Below, one piece after another: positions 22,876-33,458 of a DNA stretch of 64,000 nt (position 1 is the stretch's first letter; the number at the start of each line of letters is the position of its first letter). Source of the stretch: Flammula alnicola (Eukaryota; Basidiomycota; Agaricomycetes; Agaricales; Strophariaceae); contig JADNRV010000001.1 of NCBI GenBank assembly GCA_015499995.1, forward strand, positions 372,001 to 436,000, given 5' to 3'. The notes under the pieces are model-generated. The model was not told the origin of the DNA. It was given only the letters and a program-made list of their open reading frames with translations, and did no database searches. The position numbers and the translations under genes were made by a program.

Positions 22876-24134
22876 TCAGAGCAAGATCAGGCCCTTGCAT
22901 CGTTTTCTGTGGTCGCTGAGCTTCGAACGAAGGAACCACTGACCACATTCGTCGCACTGTAGAACCAACCCATCCCATTGATCATCCGACAGTCCTCGCC
23001 CATCCATCATTCGCTCCAGAAGGCCCATGTCTTGCGGGAAAGTGTCGTCTGCCTCCGTGGAGTCAACAGAAGGAGAACATCTCATGTGAGAAGGGCCTGC
23101 AACTGGCGCCTCTACTGTCAGAGTTTTGGGTTTGCGGCGGACGCGAGTCACTGCACGGGATGGCATTCCTTCATAAGGATGGTCACCCATGATTCGGGGA
23201 GGGGCAGACAATGACGGGCGATCCATGTCGGCAATTTCTATATATTTTATAGGACCTTTTGCCTTCGGTGGAGACGCAACTCGACGGTGAAGAGCGCCTA
23301 ATATTGGGAAGGCTGTTTTAGGTAAGTAAACGAGAACAACATAGACAATTGAATTACTAATGTCGTGACAGTTGATATTGATCACCTATCAGTGGAGTAT
23401 CTCCTGCAAGCTGGCGAGCGCCTACATGATAAAACGAGGCATGTTCACCGAGATACCCATAGAAGAAAGGTGCGCTATCAGTGGGATTGAGTGTTGCTCG
23501 GAAATCTTGTAGTAATTGCTTCATAGGTGGAGGGACGCGATTTGTTACGTCTAACGGTGGGCATTAGACTCTGTCAGAAATAAATACAGACTTGCTAACA
23601 TACTGCGCGTTGCAAGGTGAGGGTATTTGGAGACGAGAGTAGCGGTCTTCCAGATGGCGGTGATGTTCACTGCATTGAATCTACTTCAATGAAAATGATC
23701 TGACGTCTCTGAATAAAGAACTTACAGATCATGCCACAGATTGAGGGTCTTTTATTGCAGAATGCAATAACCTCGCTCGTGGCCTTGGAGACGACCATGC
23801 GACAGGAGAGTGGCTCGTGGTCAGCAGCTGGATACAAAATGCCACAATTGCACTCGATGAATGTTTCTCGCTCGCGGACGTAATCCTTCATCCCAGTTGG
23901 AAGAACAGGAATACCATTGCTTGTAAGTGGACTTGATCTTGATGTTAACGACATACAGTAACGGAAAATTAGGCGCTCACTAGGCTGATTCGACCATTTG
24001 GCCAGCAACTCTTGAGTATATAACCAGGTTGGGACTACGCCGTTGCAGTTGCCGGCAATGCACGAAGACTGAATGGTCCATCTCACGAGTAGACATGAGA
24101 CAAGAGGGAAAGAAGGTAAGGGAACAGTGCACAT
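22876..24134 (-). CDS. Unknown protein with C-terminal CCHC zinc-finger-like motif
   Basis: Not recognised as a family. Splicing across four or five exons gives about 350 residues: MCTVPLPSFPLVSCLLVRWT, a Cys-rich part (ECNCGILYPAADHEPLSC, FCNKRPSICGMIC), then PPPMKQLLQDFRATLNPTDS, a basic/proline linker (TRVRRKPKTL), and a C-terminal LQCDECGQWFLRSKLSDHRK ending in Cys. The last piece has spacing C-x2-C-x10-H-x3-C, a plausible zinc-binding finger. The N-terminal stretch is hydrophobic with cysteines and could be a signal segment, but an overlapping frame with another ATG (MSTREMDHSVF) makes the start unsure. Stop at 22876-22878. It lies head to head with the transposase gene, 239 bp apart, so an association with mobile DNA is possible but unproven. 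Confidence 0.5.
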
Positions 24135-24373
24135 ATTTTGCGATCATATAAACAATGTATAAAAAGGGCCTGTCTCTGCGACGACAACGGGATTGCCGCT
24201 GCAAATCGAACTTCACAGTACAATTTATCAAGCGGATAGAAAGTTTAGTTAAAAAGGAAGCCCCTATGTTTTCTTCGACTTCGACACTTGCTGCCAGCCG
24301 CGGAGCGCCCTCAAATTTTTCTTTTCCGTATCACATTAGATGTTAAGACTCTCAAAATACGGTGCTCGTTAAT

Positions 24374-27300
24374 ATGCCACTTTCTGATATCCAACAAGCA
24401 GCAGTCCGTCAAGCGAAGCGATTGTTTCAGGAGGCTGGCTTAACTCTAGGCGACACTGATGTTCTGGAAAATGACGCACAATACATTGCCTCAACAATTG
24501 TCGACCACTTACCATCAAGACCTTCACCCAACGTTGAAGGATATCTTTACCATCCAACCCCTGCTCGGAAATTCACTCCGGATGAGAAGCAGCGACGCGA
24601 AAATCAGGTCAACCGACAAAGTTATATTGATGCTTTGGTTGACCACCCTCTTGGGTCAATCGTCGAATATCCCGAGACGGGTGAAGGTCCAAATATTTCT
24701 GTCGGACACAGGTTTTCTGTCAACCCAGACGACTTTCTCCATCCCAAACTCAGCATTCAGTATTCTCTCGGTGATATTCACGGAACGCGGCAGCATGTTG
24801 AATGCAGACTTCTCCGTAATACAGGTAGTGGTACAGGAGTTTCCTGTAAGAACGAGAAAATATCTTGTAAGTCTTTCGAGGTGATCCTATATTGTTGTAA
24901 ACTGATGTCTGCGCAAATCTGTAAAATAGGCAAAGGATTGAAGATCTGCGAGAAATTCAGTCCTGACAGTCATACAGCTTTCCATTCCCCGACTGCCGAC
25001 GAGGAGGTCTTTAATAAAACTTTGGCTTTTTTTTGCGCGCTTTCCAATAAAGGCTGCTCATTTGACGTAGCTATTGATGGCGAGGATTTTAGCAACATCG
25101 CTAACGACGAGGAAAATGATGCTGGATGGGACACCGACAGTGAAGATTCAGAAAATCTGCGACAGCCACCTCGAGACTGCCGCTATCACGGAGAGACTGG
25201 AAACTTTTGCAAAGGAAAGATCAGAATGTATAATGATCAGTATAGTCGACCATTTATACGGTATGTGCATTATGTCTTCTTACGGTTTGTGTGTAGATTA
25301 ACAACAATGTTTTTAGTTGTCAGCATCGAAAATCAACGGATACAGCACATTTGATTATTCGAAATCTTGATGAATTTGAAATATCATATCTACGGGCGCT
25401 TCTTGATGATGACAAGGCCGTGATTCATGACTACGAGACCCAGGCACTGAAATTGGACTACGGTCCTCGAATGCGATGCTCGTATACAGCGTCGCCTTCA
25501 ACACAAAAGCAACTCTGCCGTAAGGAATTTGTTTCGACTCATTATCACAAGCTTACCTTCGCTTTAGCCCATTGGCATAGATTTTCTGATGGTAAACTTC
25601 GGCGCGGTCGCCTGGAGCGTCAGAGTGGGAAATGCCCAGCTACCTATGATATATACACACCGGATGACCTCGTTTCTTGTCCTCAAGTCCTGATTATATG
25701 TAAGGATCGACATTCGCACCCGCGCCCATTTCCTGTAAAGACACCGCCTCCACTCCTCAAAGTATTTCAGTGTCTCTTGAAAGGTCTTGATTGGAAGCTC
25801 GCTGACGCGACACCGCGGAAAGTCATGATTGACTCAGGATTCGTGCAGGGATTGCGGCAGCATCTAGGCTGGGTTAAGCCCTTCGATCCTTCACTTGCTG
25901 ATCTCCATCCCTCTCTCGGAAATATGGACCATGCGCGCCGATACATCAATGAACTACGCCTTGATGTTTTTCCGAAAGGAACCGGGTTCGAAGGTAAATT
26001 TTCCGTTGTTTCCGTCTTCTCTGAACCTTGACATGAATAATCATTGACAGGTGCCCAGTTACTTGTTGAACAGCATCGGTTACTGGCAGATGATGAACAA
26101 TATATTCGATGCGCAGAGACACACGCACTTTATGATGGAAAAACATTCTATCTCGTCATTTGCATGTCTCGTGCAATGTCAACATATCTTATGCAATCGG
26201 AATTCATCTCGATCGATACATCCTTCAAACGTCTACATCATAAATGGCAAGAGTTTGAAATCGAAACCTGGGATGTTAATCATATGCGATGTCGGTTATT
26301 CTATATACTTCTCTCTATCTGACTAATGTGTTTTATATTTTGGACAGCCGTCGTTTCAACCAGGGCCTTTACGACCTCCCAGTCGGCACAGGCTCATTTT
26401 ATTCTTTTCACAAGAATATTTAACATTGCAACTTCAGACACCGGCCTTCCTGTGCGCTTTCGGCACATTCATGGCTCAGGTATTTCAGTTTGCACTGCCG
26501 ATGCTCACAAAGGGCAGGCTCTCGGTATGTCTCCTTTCTAACCACTTTATTTTGATCTAAGTGCCATATACTTCGGTAATCTAGGACTTGGGATGTACTG
26601 CCAGTCGCTATGTGTGGATCTCCATGCATTCTGTCAATATGAACCGGCACGTCGTTTGCGCAATCTAAGTCCATATGATCATCTACGCCGTTTCTTTCGC
26701 CTTTGTATTGTCCATTTCAAACGACACATTCACGATCTCCGACTATACATTAGCAACGATGTTAGAATTGCCATGCTAAGCCTCGCATCATCGGAACCGC
26801 ACCCAAACATCGAAAAGGCATTCCAGCTAATTGACGGAGGAGGCCCAAAAGCTCGCGGTATGTTCTTTACTCTTGCAAATTTTTCATTGAATCTAAAAAA
26901 ATATCTCTAGCATGGCTAAAAGATAAACGTACTGGAAGTCCGTTTGCACTTCCCGCTCTTTATCGCCCCTATAGCTTTATTCCAGTCCACGTTTGGAAGG
27001 CCTCGCCGCCGAGCTCAAATGGCAATGAGCAATCACATCGGGCCGTCTATCGTGACGGTGTTAACCTCACTATTCTTGGCGGAGTTATGCGGGGGTGGCA
27101 ATACGACCGTCGCGCCTTTTCGAGCCTCAACCTTCATGCTAGTCAAGGGATCTATACCCGTGACCAGGCGTCGACACACTTTTATAGATTTGAACGATCT
27201 GTTGGTCGAGTAGGTTTGTCTGTCAATGTTCTTATTTATGTGAATGGCAACATACCAGTCTCACAGTTGCTGTTCAACGCCGTATCGCACATCAAACCCA

Positions 27301-27829
27301 TGATCTTGATACAACACAGAGTGGTAAGTTGTCTAATTACCGCACCATTGATATGATACTCACAACTACTTAATAATAATGTCCATTCGCAGGCCCAGGC
27401 CGTTGTTCAGCACCAGCGCCAGCCCCAGAAGTGTCCTTTGTCACTGACTTGGATAGTCTCCGTAACACTCATCCATACGAGGAAGGACTTGACGACACGA
27501 TAACAACAGACATTGGCGGTCCCGAGCATTGCTTTGAGGCCTCCCCACGTGAGTGCTCATACCAAGGGGCATTCCAATACCCGCAAAGCACTTACTCCAC
27601 ACTTGCGGGGGCTTTGACCATGGTCCCAAGTAATGGACAAGAAGCCCATACCCACAGACCAGCCGAAAAGTCCTACGTTGGCCTCAACTCAGTTTCGGGA
27701 CAAGCCACAGCATATAATCACATAGCGCGTACCTTGGTAGCAGCCCCTCTGCCGTCGTTTATCCTGTACGACCCCGATGTCCACTCTTCCTCATTCAGCA
27801 CACTTCATGACGCTCTACTTGATTCATAA
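24374..27829 (+). mobile_element. MULE-like DDE transposase gene (basidiomycete type), apparently intact
   Basis: Multi-exon gene starting MPLSDIQQAAVRQAKRLF and ending HDALLDS. The N-terminal half has Cys/His pairs (CRYHGETGNFC, CQH, LCPHWHRF, CPATYD) that could bind zinc, then HSHPRPFPVKTPPPLLKVFQ, a block I recall from a large basidiomycete transposase-like family. Candidate catalytic residues follow in order: Asp in FISIDTSFKRL (about 26215), Asp in VCTADAHKGQALGLG (about 26503) and Glu in SPPSSNGNEQSHR (about 27025), the D-D-E arrangement of Mutator-like transposases. Introns (about 24868-24930, 25260-25318, 25518-25568 and others) keep the frame, and no frame break was found. The tail (about 130 residues) is low in motifs. 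Terminal inverted repeats and target-site duplications were looked for by eye and not found, so the element's limits are unknown; a domesticated copy is possible. Confidence 0.72.
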
Positions 27830-28802
27830 TATTGTATTTTCATTAAGCCTAACAACAACATACTTGTTGCTTGCAGATAAGGCCAATAGCCGTCGGCTGT
27901 CGTAATCGTAAGAATGTTTATGTCTACTGAAAATGAATTCAAAATGATCAGATGGGAAAGAACGTAACAGAGAAGGACTATATACACACCATAAGAATCT
28001 GCTTTGCCTACAGCTCTTGAGCTGGGAGCCATGGGCGCAGTGGTATGTAGACGCGGCCACAGCCCGGCCCTCTGTTGTCGCACATTCGATAAGCCCCAGC
28101 TGTGAGGTTTAAACGAGAGGGGTGCGATGTCAGATGCCTTGCCAGCGCCGAAGCATTGTGTCTGGCCGGAGTTGATATCAGCTCAAAAACATAGAACAGC
28201 AACTGTAACGAACCTATTCCATTGGGTAACAGTCCCATTTAAATATATAAATGAAGCAAATATTGTAGCTAGCAGTTATGCTGGGGGAAGAGGTGCTCGA
28301 CGACGAGACTGCGCCCAAGGAATGTTGTGGAAAGTTGAAACATATGCGATGGAAACAAACAAATAGAAGCGGGCCGCCGGGAAGTGTTATGTCAGAATAA
28401 AAAGGTCTTTTTGTTACATTAATTTTCTAAGTACATTATCTACATAGCATATCTTAGCAGATGGAGGCTTCTATAAAGCAGGCCTCAACTCCGGGCACCG
28501 CGCTTTGGAAAAGAAGTAGCGGGTATCGTCGATCTGGATCGACTTATACCAATCGACTCATCACTGAGAGAGAAAGGGAGATAAACCTTTGAAGCTATCT
28601 AGATATGTAACCGTATTGTAAGCTTACTCAGAGTCGTTCTTGAAGTTAAAGGAAGTGACGTAAGGCTTGTCTCCGGCGGCTTCTCGGCACGGAGTGCCAT
28701 TTATATCCAGGTCGATGTGATACGATCTTTTTAGCAAAAAAAAAGAGTCAGTCCTGCTTGAAGGCCATGGAGTACTTGCTGTACGTTCAGACATAAAAGT
28801 AG
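27830..28802. other. Intergenic region between the transposase gene and tRNA-Tyr
   Basis: No gene supported. AT-rich and mixed sequence with small open frames only. It may include the 3' end of the mobile element; no repeat matching the 24.1-24.4 kb flank was seen by eye. Confidence 0.5.
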
Positions 28803-28888
28803 TCCTTCGAGCCGGGATCGAACCAGCGACCTCAGGATAGACGGTTTCCGTTACAGTCCTGCGCTCTTCCAGATTGAGCTATCGAAGG
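28803..28888 (-). tRNA. tRNA-Tyr (anticodon GUA) with 12-nt intron
   Basis: Complement-strand reading begins CCTTCGATAGCTCAATCTGG and ends GGTTCGATCCCGGCTCGAAGG plus discriminator A. The 7-bp acceptor stem (CCTTCGA/TCGAAGG) pairs fully. The D-arm (GCTC...GAGC), T-arm with GTTCGATCC, and anticodon stem CAGGA/TCCTG are present. The anticodon loop CTGTAA-A carries GTA, split after position 37 by the intron CGGAAACCGTCT, as is usual for eukaryotic tRNA-Tyr. A and B boxes for RNA polymerase III are internal. Confidence 0.95.
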
Positions 28889-30082
28889 GTTGTAAAAATT
28901 GAAAACTTCATAGCTTTTCATCTCTTCAACTCCGCTTGAACAAGACCAAACCTGGACAGTCGCGGACGCTTTCTGATGCGACGTCGACAACTGCAGCAAG
29001 GCGCGGCAGAAAGGCCATTTCGCATGCGTGGTTCCCCAGTTCGCTTTCACATCTTGTTTGGACCCACTTCCGCGACAATTCAATTTGCCATCCTCTCTGC
29101 CATATGCCCGTCCTCTTGTTCAGGCCGCCATGGCTTGAACTTTAAAGTTTTCTCGAGGATTTGCCTAATCTCCATCGATACCCAAATTCATGGATTGGAC
29201 TCCTATTTCCCGTGTTTCTATGCGGAAAACTAAACCCGGAGGGACGAATGAGTGGGGCAGAAATTTTCGATTCGTTTTGTTACCTCTGGGTCTAGAAATG
29301 TCGAAGGGCGAAAGACTCCATGAAATTGCACGAAGGCAGTCTTACGCTCTGCAATTTTATACACTGCTCTCGCGCGCATGCTATCCGCTTTGACAAGAAC
29401 ATATTAAAGGCATTTCGCCAACTGCCCACGCGGTATACTTGATCACCATGTTATCAGTAAAGCCCTGCCGACGTGCACGGTGGTCCGAAGTTGAGCAAGC
29501 GCTCCCCTAGTCCACAACACTGACCACCACCACACGTACAACGTTGCATTGGAACGGGCTCGTCGTTGCCTGCAGCTATTCTTATGTAACAACTCTATCA
29601 AAGGTTTGTAGCGCGTGGCCAAAGAATCTGAAAATTTATCTGACCCTTTCTATTCAGAATCACGATGCATGCATCCTTTGTGCATCCTAGGCACTTTACG
29701 TGTTTGATTTGCGCTAAAATGGTTTAAAAACCATCGTCCCGCCAAGTTAGGTAGTGATGACGCCTGCTTCAGCTTCCCTTGGTCTGGTCTATCGCCGAGA
29801 ACACCCACAACCCGCGCGTTAGAAGATTCTCGGAGACGAAGGTGCTATGTATCATCCGTTCTTTGTCCAGAAGAGACCCGGAGCGTGTTCCTCCTACCTA
29901 CCGTATGGACTCACTCCCAAGTACGTATGCCCAGGACGGAGTAGCCAGAATCTTGACTGATTCCCTGCGCTTCCTTGTGCCTCTCCTGCTTTCTTTAAGA
30001 CCTTGCAAAACGAAAGCGATTCGGCGTTTGACCTCTCGACCTCTTTCTTCTCAGGATTGAGAGCTCGCCCCCGTCGGAGAGT
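28889..30082. other. Intergenic region, 1.2 kb, no gene seen
   Basis: Several open frames of 60-90 codons on the plus strand, none with a recognisable motif or consistent splice pattern. It probably contains the promoter and 5' UTR of the DUF6534-type gene. Confidence 0.5.
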
Positions 30083-32251
30083 ATGGCTGAACTCGCAGTT
30101 CCAATGCATGTAGACAACACGTTTGTTTGCTCCATCTTCCTTCGGTTTATCTTGTCTGATTTCCCCCCAGCATGGGTGCGGCGTACATAGGCGTTGTGGC
30201 TGCCGGAATGTAGGTATCAAGTCACATACTCGCTCTCTATATTGAACGGTATCTTGAAAATTCTTCAGACTGTATGGAGGTAAGCGCTCTGTTCTCTTAT
30301 CGGATCCATCTCTCAGAAGAAGATGCAGTCTCCTTTGTACAGGCTTGGTATTATTTCATAAAATACCAGCAAGTGCGTCATCTCATGATTGGTATTGGTT
30401 ATCTCGAGTGTTCTTACGGCTCCGTTCAGGACGTTTGGTACATCAAAGCACTGGTGCGACTTGCTTTGAATCTCCTACCCCTGAACCCGTTTACTAATAC
30501 ATTTTATTTCATTAGGTTGGGGCTATATGGGTTTTCGAGACAATTCACCAAGCTCTGATTTCTCACACTGGTTAATTTATTAGCACTATTCTTTGAGACA
30601 CGCTAATGCTTCGTCTCCAGTGTACCATTACATCATCACGAACTATAATAACCCTCGTACACTCAACGACATCGTATGGTAAGCATTAAAATCAGATGCT
30701 GACGACTCGTCCTTTCTGACATTTCCTCAAGGAGCATCCTCGTGCGTCGTCGTTTCTCATGAGACCACAGCATTTCCTGAACGACCATCATCATCATAGC
30801 TGGAAGTGTTGTTTAACGTAAGTGTGATTCCAGTGCAATCATATAGCCTCCTCCTTAATCACGAGAATAGGGCTTGATCGGTTTGTTGGTCCAAGGGTAC
30901 GCATATTTCTTGGCTGAAGAATAGTTTTTCTCATTCCTCGTTCTTAGTTTTCTCACTTTGCGTGTCTGGAGACGTAGGTCTTTTAGCCTGCAGAATCAGG
31001 GCTCTCGTTGATCATTTATAGTGAGCGGCAATAATGTCCCCTTGACGGTGGTTCTGGTGTGTATCATCACATTAACTGCGTGCTTTATATTCTGAATCTA
31101 AGTGGCCGATAGGGTTGTCTGGTTCTTGCATGCTTTAGTAAATCGAACTTATTCTGACGGTGACAACCTGGCTGACTTGCCCGAAAGGTTGCTCTGTCGG
31201 TAAGCTTCTCAGATGTTTTCGTTTGAGGCTCTGAAGCGAATAAGACCACCGTTCAGCCTTTACAGCACAATCGTAAGCCTTTCGAGACATTTAATAATCA
31301 AAAGTAACTTATCTCTGCTTATCATCAGGATGCAACTGCAGACTTGGGTCCAGTTAGAGCAGCTCAAGGTTATACTACCCAATTTCATTTTGGACTTGAG
31401 GCTGATAATCCTTGGCGCACTATCTTTAGGGGCTTTCCATGGCAGTTAATCTGCTGGGCGCGGTCACCGACATCCTCATCGCCGCGGCTCTGTTCGTCTT
31501 CCTCCACAGGTCACGAACAGGCTTTAAGAAGTAGGTCTTCTAAGTTCTTACTTGCTCCAATAGTTGCTAACCTCTGGCGCGTGCTCAGGTCTGACACCAT
31601 GATTAGTAGATTGGTAAGGTTATGTAATGAGGTAACTGGGGCCCCGTTTAACATTTTAACCTTTTCATTCAGATAGCATTCACCGTCAGCACTGGTTTGT
31701 TGACCAGCATTTGTGCCGTTGCTTCCCTCATTTCCGTAGGTCGAACTACCATCTGAATTTGCCGTTTCTTATCGTCTTTCAGATACTTGCGTCAGGACAC
31801 ACTTTGATTTACGTTGCGTTTTATTTCTGCTTGGGGCGCCGTAAGTTTGCGAGTGACATTGATGGTGCCGTTAACTTACCTTCATTTTCAGTCTACAGCA
31901 ACTCAGTCCTCGCTACATTAAATGCAAGGCAAATCATCAGAGGACTCGGAGAAAACAGTGACGAGCTCTCCTTCTCTTTGCAAAGCATTTCCAAGAGCGG
32001 TCAACGGAACCCCAACTCAGCGGTACCCTCCATCTTCCGTCTTTGTGATATCCTTCTAAATCTTTTCTAGAGGTCGACGAACATATCAATCAAGATTGAC
32101 ACGATGCACGACTTTATACGCGACCAACGTCATGACCCTGATGATCCTGCAGAACCGGAAGTCAGTATCTCGATACTTCGAACACTCTACAAGTTTTGAC
32201 TGACGCCGTAATGATTTTAATTAGTCTGCGGTGACAGAGAGGTCTTTTTGA
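30083..32251 (+). CDS. DUF6534-type seven-helix integral membrane protein
   Basis: Spliced from many very small exons: MAELAVPMHVDNTMGAAYIG, VVAAGILYGVSFVQAWYYF, DVWYIKALVGAIWVFETIHQ, VYHYIITNYNNPRTLNDIVW, EVLFNGLIGLLVQGFLTLRV and later GAVTDILIAAALFVFLHR, LTSICAVASLISILASGHT, then YSNSVLATLNARQIIRG. Hydrophobic stretches suggest about seven transmembrane helices with a cytosolic C-tail (ENSDELSFSLQS...). The NSxLATLNAR motif is diagnostic of this family, greatly expanded in Agaricomycetes and of unknown function. The first intron (30121-30170) and the micro-exon 30269-30279 (11 nt, encoding ILYG with its neighbours) are needed to keep the frame. Ends SAVTERSF, stop at 32249-32251. Exon borders in 30.7-31.4 kb are less sure. 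Confidence 0.75.
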
Positions 32252-33458
32252 ATGCTTGCCTATGTAGTATACCTTCTGTACCATAGTCGGATGCGATTCT
32301 TGGTGTACTTTGTTTCCATGGTCGGGTGGATATACTCCGTACAGTGTGTTCGCGGTGTAGTACTTATTATGATGGATTTCGGATGGGAAGGAGATGTACA
32401 ATCTGAAGTCAGAAGTTTGAAATTCCCACGGGAATGTACGTGTTTGTAGCACGGAATCGATGTTTGTTTTTCTATGTTCCCGCCCACCGCAGTTTAGTGA
32501 CAGTGCACATCCTTATTCATTAATTTCGACTTCGAACCTTCCGGATCCTCCTGCAACCTGTCAAAGCCTCAAAGTCACCGGATTCGAAATTGGAGATCTC
32601 TTTCGTGAACGACTAGCCGTTGTACAAACTTCCAGCTTCAAGCTTCAAATTGGACAACTTACCGTTTCTATGGACTCGGACGTTGTCATTGTGGGGGGAT
32701 CATATTTGACACTGTGCTGTAAATGCTCGTCACCGACGGCTTTGAATATCCGAAAACATTTGTGCACTCTGCCAGCTGACGCGCTGACGCGCTGACGAGG
32801 CACGCAGGCACTGGATCAGCGCCACCGTATCTTGCTGCAGGACGGCTTCAGGCTTCTGAGTCGCTGGTAGCTGTTGCGCCGGAGGATGCCAGTGTCGCTC
32901 GCTCTGAATCTTCCGGCATTGCTCAGGCCTTGCTGATTCCCTTCTTGCAAACCTCGACGTGGTAATCATTCTTTCAATTTCTTTCAAGACCCTCAAGGCA
33001 TTTGAGAAGCGTCTACAAAAGCAGATTCACCCCGCATCTGGAGAGTGGTGCTTTATGGAAAGGCTTCATCTATCTCTCCAGACGCGATTCATACGGACAA
33101 TCTGAAGGGATCTGAACACGCGCACTGTGTACCCATCAACAACGCCTGAAGAATTCATCTTCATTCCTTACCTGTCTCGCCTCTTGCGTGATGGTCAAAA
33201 CAAAAGTGATGTCTGTCGCCGCCTCATGGCCTCTGAGATGCTATAAGCAGCAACAGGGCTACTAAACCGCGGACTTCTATCGTAATTTGGGACTACGATC
33301 TTATGAGAAGAAACCAAACTCGTCCCGTCATCCGAATTGGGATTGATCCTATCTTGGTAGTCCCTCTTGATAACTTACTTAAAGGCCTGAAATCATCTCT
33401 ACGCCGACCAGTTACAACTCTTTTTTATTTCTTTCCCTCGTTCACCCACATCGCCGCG
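32252..33458. other. Intergenic region with coding-like fragments, no gene called
   Basis: Plus-strand open frames at 32460-32795 (contains MDSDVVIVGGSYL), about 32796-32960 (rich in Ala/Ser/Glu) and about 33110-33246 (TPEEFIFIPYLSRLLRDGQN) look compositionally like exons. They do not join by obvious splice sites and match no family I know. They may be remnants of a degraded gene. An 8-bp triplicate repeat lies at 32775-32798. Confidence 0.4.
32775..32798. repeat. 8-bp tandem repeat, three units (GCTGACGC)
   Basis: GCTGACGC repeated, the third unit ending in A. Lies at the end of an open frame of unknown meaning. Confidence 0.8.
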
